From: CAYRML01 sp964425485
GTDB lineage: Bacteria > Bacillota > Dehalobacteriia > UBA4068
NCBI GenBank assembly: GCA_964425485.1
Contig: CAYRML010000053.1
Location: 1-10,261 of the forward strand
DNA: 10,261 nt
Direction of reading: 5' to 3'
The first letter of the stretch is position 1; each line of letters begins with the position of its first letter. The translations under genes were made by a program, and so were the position numbers. Of the stretch, positions 7,568-10,261 are shown piece after piece. A model generated the notes under the pieces. That model did not search any database, was not told where the DNA came from, and saw only the letters and a list, made by a program, of their open reading frames with translations.

Positions 7568-7628
7568 TGAGTACAATGAGTAGAATGAGTACAATTATGT
7601 ATTCTACTCATTGTACTCAATTTACTCA
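7568..7628. repeat. Six TGAGTA words in a 3+3 inverted array (candidate origin)
   Basis: TGAGTA occurs at 7568, 7577 and 7586; its complement TACTCA at 7605, 7614 and 7623. Spacing is exactly nine bases inside each half, with a 13-base centre. As a result 7569-7586 and 7601-7618 form a perfect 18-bp inverted repeat with a 14-base loop. The last word overlaps the stop codon of the DUF3987 gene. Iterons in two opposed sets next to a replication gene resemble origins of phage satellites such as SaPIs. A bidirectional terminator for the two convergent genes is the alternative, but neither side has a clean T-tract. Confidence 0.85.
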
Positions 7629-9170
7629 TGTGATATGTGGATTTATTTCAAAAATTGGGGATGGTTTTCTGCCGGGAGTATTTATTTCCGCTGTTCTTTT
7701 TTCTCTTACATAACCGTATTCTTGTAGTAATTCAAATGGTTTATTAAAGTCAGCCATTTTTTTAAGTTTCCCTCTACAAAGGTTATATATGTCATTTTTG
7801 GACATTTCTAGTTGATCCTGGTTTTTGAGTTTTTGAATAATATATTTGGCATTTTCAATTCTTTCATCTGTTCCCATTATTTGATATGCAGCCTGAGCAT
7901 GTTCTATAAAATAAAACCCGATATCAATAGCTTTTTGCATGGTTATACCTGGTATAGGGATTTTAACAGCAGAGCCTTGATTTTCTGTAAGGTGTAATAA
8001 CCCAGCTATTCTTAAAACTGATCCGTGTATTTTACCGGCAAAATCTGCAATATCTTCCAAATCATCTATGAGGCGAGGCTCAAGTGATGTGAAAAAGGAG
8101 CCCAAAAGATCTTTTGCTTCTGGGGATAAGGTCAGTATATATGCATCTTCTTTATCTGGAATGTTTAGTAAAGTAGAACAAAGTTTTTCATATCTGTATT
8201 GGTATTCTGCAGGAATTGGGGTTGTTTCGAATTTTCTATAACCGACTTTTGATTGAGGGCTGGAATATAAAAATCTTGCGATTAATCCTCGACCTCTTAA
8301 GATTGGGTTAGACATTATGCCCTCTAATACAGTAGGTTGGACTGCTAGGGCAACAGTAAGAGCCGGATCGGCAATACTCTCGGAAGCACGGCCTTTGCGG
8401 TCTACTATTATATCATCTCCACAATGAGCCTTTAAAAATACTTCTATGTTGGCAGAATTGTTGTATCTGCCTGTCATGATGTCAAATATTCCACCTTCCG
8501 CTGAAACTACAGCCATTTTTGAATTATTATCGGCTAATAAGGAGGTCAATGCTTCCGGTGTAACATCATCGGTAATAAGGCGAATTGGTCTTATTTCTTC
8601 AAAATTGGTTAGGTCTTTTTGGGTTTTTAGTAGTTCTTCTTTAAGGCTGGGATCATCTTGAACTTTGTTTGATAAATTTTTCAATCGTTTCTCCAATAAT
8701 TCTTTTTCAAGCCGGTTCTCATTGATTTTCGGAAGGAGACTCTTATTTAGTTTTTTTTCGAATTCTAATATGGGTTTTATCATCAACTTCATGACCCCAC
8801 TTTTTCGCTCAGCTGGGAGAGCAATAACAACGCAATATAGGTTTAGCGGTTCTATCCAGTCTTTTTTGCCTTCTATCTTAATCTTTCCTTGCAGGCATAT
8901 AGCAAGAACGGGAAGACTTATTACGGCTGGCATATCGACTGGTACTTGTAGACTTTCGCTGACTGCCACCACATAGTTTTGTATTTTTTTTGGCAGAGCA
9001 TCGACGGGGAAGAGTGGTAGAACTTTTGTTTTTTGGAGAGGTATTGGATGCTCCCATGGTTCATGCTCATTTGTTTCTCCATTATTTAAACAAAAACCCA
9101 ATTCATGCAAAGTGGCAATTTTTTCTGATTTGCTCAAGTCGTTTTGCAAGTGACAACACCCCGCTTTCAT
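7626..9170 (-). CDS. DUF3987 family protein, ATPase/helicase-like replication protein
   Basis: 514 residues, recognised as the DUF3987 type that accompanies CHC2 primase-like genes in mobile elements; likely a P-loop ATPase or helicase in element replication, not experimentally settled. Seen in order: a family-typical lead-in (PLFPVDALPKKIQNYV, 52-67), a Walker A-like ALPAERKS at 117-124 (G of the classical motif replaced, K123-S124 kept), a charged coiled-coil-like insert at about 135-190, TDDVTPEAL at 200-208, SAEGGIFD at 223-230, an arginine-rich RGRGLIARF at 292-300, IHGSVLRIAGLLHL at 381-394, and a winged-helix-like C-terminus from about 450. The ATG at 9170 overlaps the upstream gene by 68 bases and lacks a good Shine-Dalgarno; TTG codons just downstream are alternatives. 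It is the last gene of the leftward operon. Confidence 0.88.
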   Translation of the reverse strand: MKAGCCHLQNDLSKSEKIATLHELGFCLNNGETNEHEPWEHPIPLQKTKVLPLFPVDALPKKIQNYVVAVSESLQVPVDMPAVISLPVLAICLQGKIKIEGKKDWIEPLNLYCVVIALPAERKSGVMKLMIKPILEFEKKLNKSLLPKINENRLEKELLEKRLKNLSNKVQDDPSLKEELLKTQKDLTNFEEIRPIRLITDDVTPEALTSLLADNNSKMAVVSAEGGIFDIMTGRYNNSANIEVFLKAHCGDDIIVDRKGRASESIADPALTVALAVQPTVLEGIMSNPILRGRGLIARFLYSSPQSKVGYRKFETTPIPAEYQYRYEKLCSTLLNIPDKEDAYILTLSPEAKDLLGSFFTSLEPRLIDDLEDIADFAGKIHGSVLRIAGLLHLTENQGSAVKIPIPGITMQKAIDIGFYFIEHAQAAYQIMGTDERIENAKYIIQKLKNQDQLEMSKNDIYNLCRGKLKKMADFNKPFELLQEYGYVREKRTAEINTPGRKPSPIFEINPHIT

Positions 9171-9729
9171 AAATCTTGCAAAATAAAGCTTTATCTTTGA
9201 AACTTCCTGCTATAAATATTCTTTCATGTAAATAGGTGAAATAATCCAGGTATAAACAGGCCTCTTGGAATAGAGGATGAAATGGACTTTCCGTATGTTC
9301 AGGTTTATAGATATTTTTCCATCTTGCCAGCAGACGGCAATAATGGGCAATAATGTCTTCTAATGTTTTGCATTTTTTTTCAAAGGCTGATAATAATGAA
9401 TCGTCATACCTATATTGTTGTACAGTTGATGGATTTAATGGTTTGTCCATTTCAATAGCCAGGTTATAGATACTATTAAGTTCTTTGAGAGCTTCCAGTG
9501 GTGTTATACGCATTAATTTGCTTACCAAGTCTATAACATCACCATCTGCTCCACAACCAAAGCAATGGAATCGTTGCTTTTCTCGAGAAATAATAAATGA
9601 TGGTGTTTTATCTTGATGAAATGGGCAACACGCTTTATTGTAGCGGTCCAACTGTATGCCATATCTTTTTGCAACTGAGATAATATTCAACTGCTTTTTA
9701 GCTTGGCTAAATATGTTCCTATCAAACAA
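9103..9729 (-). CDS. CHC2 zinc-finger primase-like protein without TOPRIM domain
   Basis: 208 residues. The first 90 form a DnaG-type zinc-binding domain: C35-P-F-H38 and C56-x-x-C59 are the CHC2 ligands, followed by GADGDVIDLVSKLMRITPLEAL typical of DnaG N-termini. In DnaG this domain reads the priming site. No TOPRIM catalytic domain follows; residues 100-208 are helical-looking and unrecognised, so catalysis must come from another protein or the host. The start is TTG 9729: an in-frame TGA lies two codons upstream, no ATG is available, and GGAGG sits nine bases before it. It overlaps the excisionase-like gene by eight bases and the DUF3987 gene by 68. The gene belongs to the leftward replication operon. 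Priming of element replication is inferred from domain and context. Confidence 0.9.
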   Translation of the reverse strand: MFDRNIFSQAKKQLNIISVAKRYGIQLDRYNKACCPFHQDKTPSFIISREKQRFHCFGCGADGDVIDLVSKLMRITPLEALKELNSIYNLAIEMDKPLNPSTVQQYRYDDSLLSAFEKKCKTLEDIIAHYCRLLARWKNIYKPEHTESPFHPLFQEACLYLDYFTYLHERIFIAGSFKDKALFCKIYESGVLSLAKRLEQIRKNCHFA

Positions 9730-9976
9730 TATTCATATCCTCCGGAATGACTCTTATCTGACCATTTTTTATGGACTCAGGACTTTCGGATATACAAAGA
9801 TATTGATCAAGGGTGTCTATGTTAATTAATCGTTTTTTCCCGCTTCTGACCGATGGAATTCGATTATCTAAAACCATACGAGTTAAGGCATAATAAGAAA
9901 GGTTGGTTTCCGGATCAAGGCTTTTAATATAACTGTAGGCTTCCTTGAGTGTTCTCATTCTTGGTAAAGCTGACAC
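9722..9976 (-). CDS. Excisionase-type small HTH DNA-binding protein
   Basis: 84 residues with a winged-helix HTH of the excisionase/MerR-like HTH_17 kind: RTLKEAYSYIKSLDP at 8-22, a middle helix with ALTRMVLDNRIPSV at 30-43, then S-G-K-K-R-L-I-N-I-D-T-L-D-Q-Y-L at 45-60. This R-x-G-x-K-R-x-I-x-x-D-x-L-x-x-Y pattern is what one sees in such proteins next to CHC2 primase genes. Start GTG 9976 has AAGGAGG seven bases upstream and shares one base with the TAG of the preceding gene; the internal Met at residue 7 has no Shine-Dalgarno. It may bind the element's origin or attachment site, or regulate the operon; which of these cannot be told from sequence. Confidence 0.88.
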   Translation of the reverse strand: MSALPRMRTLKEAYSYIKSLDPETNLSYYALTRMVLDNRIPSVRSGKKRLINIDTLDQYLCISESPESIKNGQIRVIPEDMNIV

Positions 9977-10155
9977 TATAAAACCTCCTTTCTCAGCTCT
10001 TCAATAGCAGAAAATATTTGTTGTTTTTTTGAGGTATCGATTTTTGTTCTTAACCAGCGTATTAATGTCATTTCGGATACCCCCATTTTTTGTGCTACTT
10101 GCCATTGATATAAGTTGGAATTTTTAATGGCATTTTTAATATTTTGGTTTGGCAA
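9976..10155 (-). CDS. Small Cro-like HTH protein, first gene of the replication operon
   Basis: A 59-residue DNA-binding protein in which the helix-turn-helix makes up most of the chain: LYQWQVAQKMGVSEMTLIRW at 15-34. Proteins with YQWQVA...GISE.T...WLR are frequent in Firmicutes integrative elements, usually upstream of the excisionase-like and primase genes. I favour TTG 10155 as start because AAAGGGG lies eight bases before it; the in-frame ATG at 10173 would add six residues but has no Shine-Dalgarno, and that AAAGGGG would lie inside its coding part. The stop overlaps the GTG of the next gene by one base. It is the first gene after the switch region at the right edge, so a Cro or early-regulator role is reasonable but unproven. 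Confidence 0.85.
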   Translation of the reverse strand: MPNQNIKNAIKNSNLYQWQVAQKMGVSEMTLIRWLRTKIDTSKKQQIFSAIEELRKEVL

Positions 10156-10175
10156 ATATATCGCCCCTTTCATTA

Positions 10176-10204
10176 TTGACTACTATGTTGTTGTTTGTTA
10201 TAAT
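10176..10204 (+). promoter_or_regulatory. Predicted rightward promoter at the element switch
   Basis: TTGACT (10176-10181) and TATAAT (10199-10204) with a 17-base spacer on the + strand. It would start transcription near 10211, towards a gene outside the window, and overlaps the leftward promoter so both cannot be occupied together. Confidence 0.72.
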
Positions 10205-10207
10205 AAA

Positions 10208-10237
10208 ATTATACAACAAACGACATGTCGTTTGCAA
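10208..10237 (-). promoter_or_regulatory. Predicted leftward promoter of the replication operon
   Basis: On the minus strand TTGCAA (10237-10232) and TATAAT (10213-10208) with an 18-base spacer, about 53 bases before the TTG start of the Cro-like gene. The perfect palindrome at 10217-10234 covers the spacer and part of the -35, so a bound repressor would block it. Confidence 0.72.
10217..10234. promoter_or_regulatory. Operator: 18-bp perfect palindrome
   Basis: CAAACGACATGTCGTTTG reads the same on both strands. It overlaps the -35 side of the leftward promoter and lies just downstream of the start point of the rightward promoter, the usual place for a dimeric XRE-type repressor. A partial extra half-site (GTTTGTT) is at 10193-10199. 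Confidence 0.8.
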
Positions 10238-10261
10238 GTGGCACGGATAGTAAATGATGAC

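Larger units (their letters stand above)
4470..10261. mobile_element. Integrated mobile element, left part only
   Basis: Everything right of the initiator tRNA has accessory content: a Y-family polymerase cassette with a phage-type S24 repressor, an SRAP protein, and a leftward operon of Cro-like HTH, excisionase-like HTH, CHC2 zinc-finger and DUF3987 genes that is typical of Firmicutes integrative elements and phage satellites. Base composition is visibly more AT-rich than the cysS-rlmB segment. In related genomes sigH and nearby tRNAs are usually followed by housekeeping genes such as rpmG-secE-nusG, not seen here. The left boundary is inferred from the tRNA 3' end and could lie anywhere up to about 4580. 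No integrase or second attachment site is in view, so the type (satellite, prophage, ICE or integrative plasmid) stays open. Confidence 0.7.

Noticed and set aside
7569..7618. CRISPR-like reading of the repeat cluster
   Set aside because: The units are nine bases, contiguous and inverted, without spacers; this is not a CRISPR array.
9103..9170. Possible programmed frameshift joining the CHC2 and DUF3987 proteins (A-rich A-AAA-AAT in the overlap)
   Set aside because: The heptamer would support a -1 shift, but the DUF3987 frame is +1 relative to the CHC2 frame, so slippage would not enter it. A simple gene overlap is sufficient.

Overview
The window looks like a Bacillota (Firmicutes) chromosome, Clostridia or Negativicutes, carrying an integrated mobile element. 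The first 4.5 kb is ordinary backbone: cysS (its first codons lie just outside the window), mrnC (Mini-RNase III), thyX and rlmB in one tight + strand operon, then sigH from its own promoter, then a tRNA cluster (Thr-TGT, Tyr-GTA, initiator Met-CAT) with a near-consensus promoter and a strong intrinsic terminator. This order is a known Firmicutes arrangement, and the SigH protein is very close to the Bacillus/Clostridium Spo0H family. A more exact taxon cannot be given from the sequence alone.

Directly after the initiator tRNA and its terminator the sequence becomes more AT-rich and the content changes to accessory genes up to the right edge. No integrase, capsid or conjugation gene is in view, so the element is incomplete here; its other end and probably its integrase lie beyond base 10261. 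I read the initiator tRNA 3' end as the likely attachment site (inference).

The left half of the element (about 4.6-7.5 kb) is a DNA-damage tolerance cassette: a leftward pair (Y-family DNA polymerase plus a 78-residue conserved partner) diverging from a rightward pair (an XRE-S24 self-cleaving repressor and an SRAP/YedK-type abasic-site protein). The 142-base divergent region contains two well-formed sigma-A promoters, each with a TCCTAA word in its spacer. The model is that DNA damage triggers repressor autocleavage and releases the polymerase.

The right half (about 7.6-10.2 kb) is a leftward replication operon: a Cro-like HTH protein, an excisionase-type HTH protein, a CHC2 zinc-finger primase-like protein without TOPRIM, and a DUF3987 ATPase-like protein. 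The three upstream genes use GTG or TTG starts behind good Shine-Dalgarno sequences, and all neighbours overlap. The operon starts at a compact switch with overlapping divergent promoters and an 18-bp perfect palindrome. At its 3' end, between the convergent SRAP and DUF3987 genes, lie six TGAGTA words (three forward, three inverted, 9-base period) forming an 18-bp perfect inverted repeat. I regard this as a candidate replication origin of the element and the most interesting non-coding signal here.
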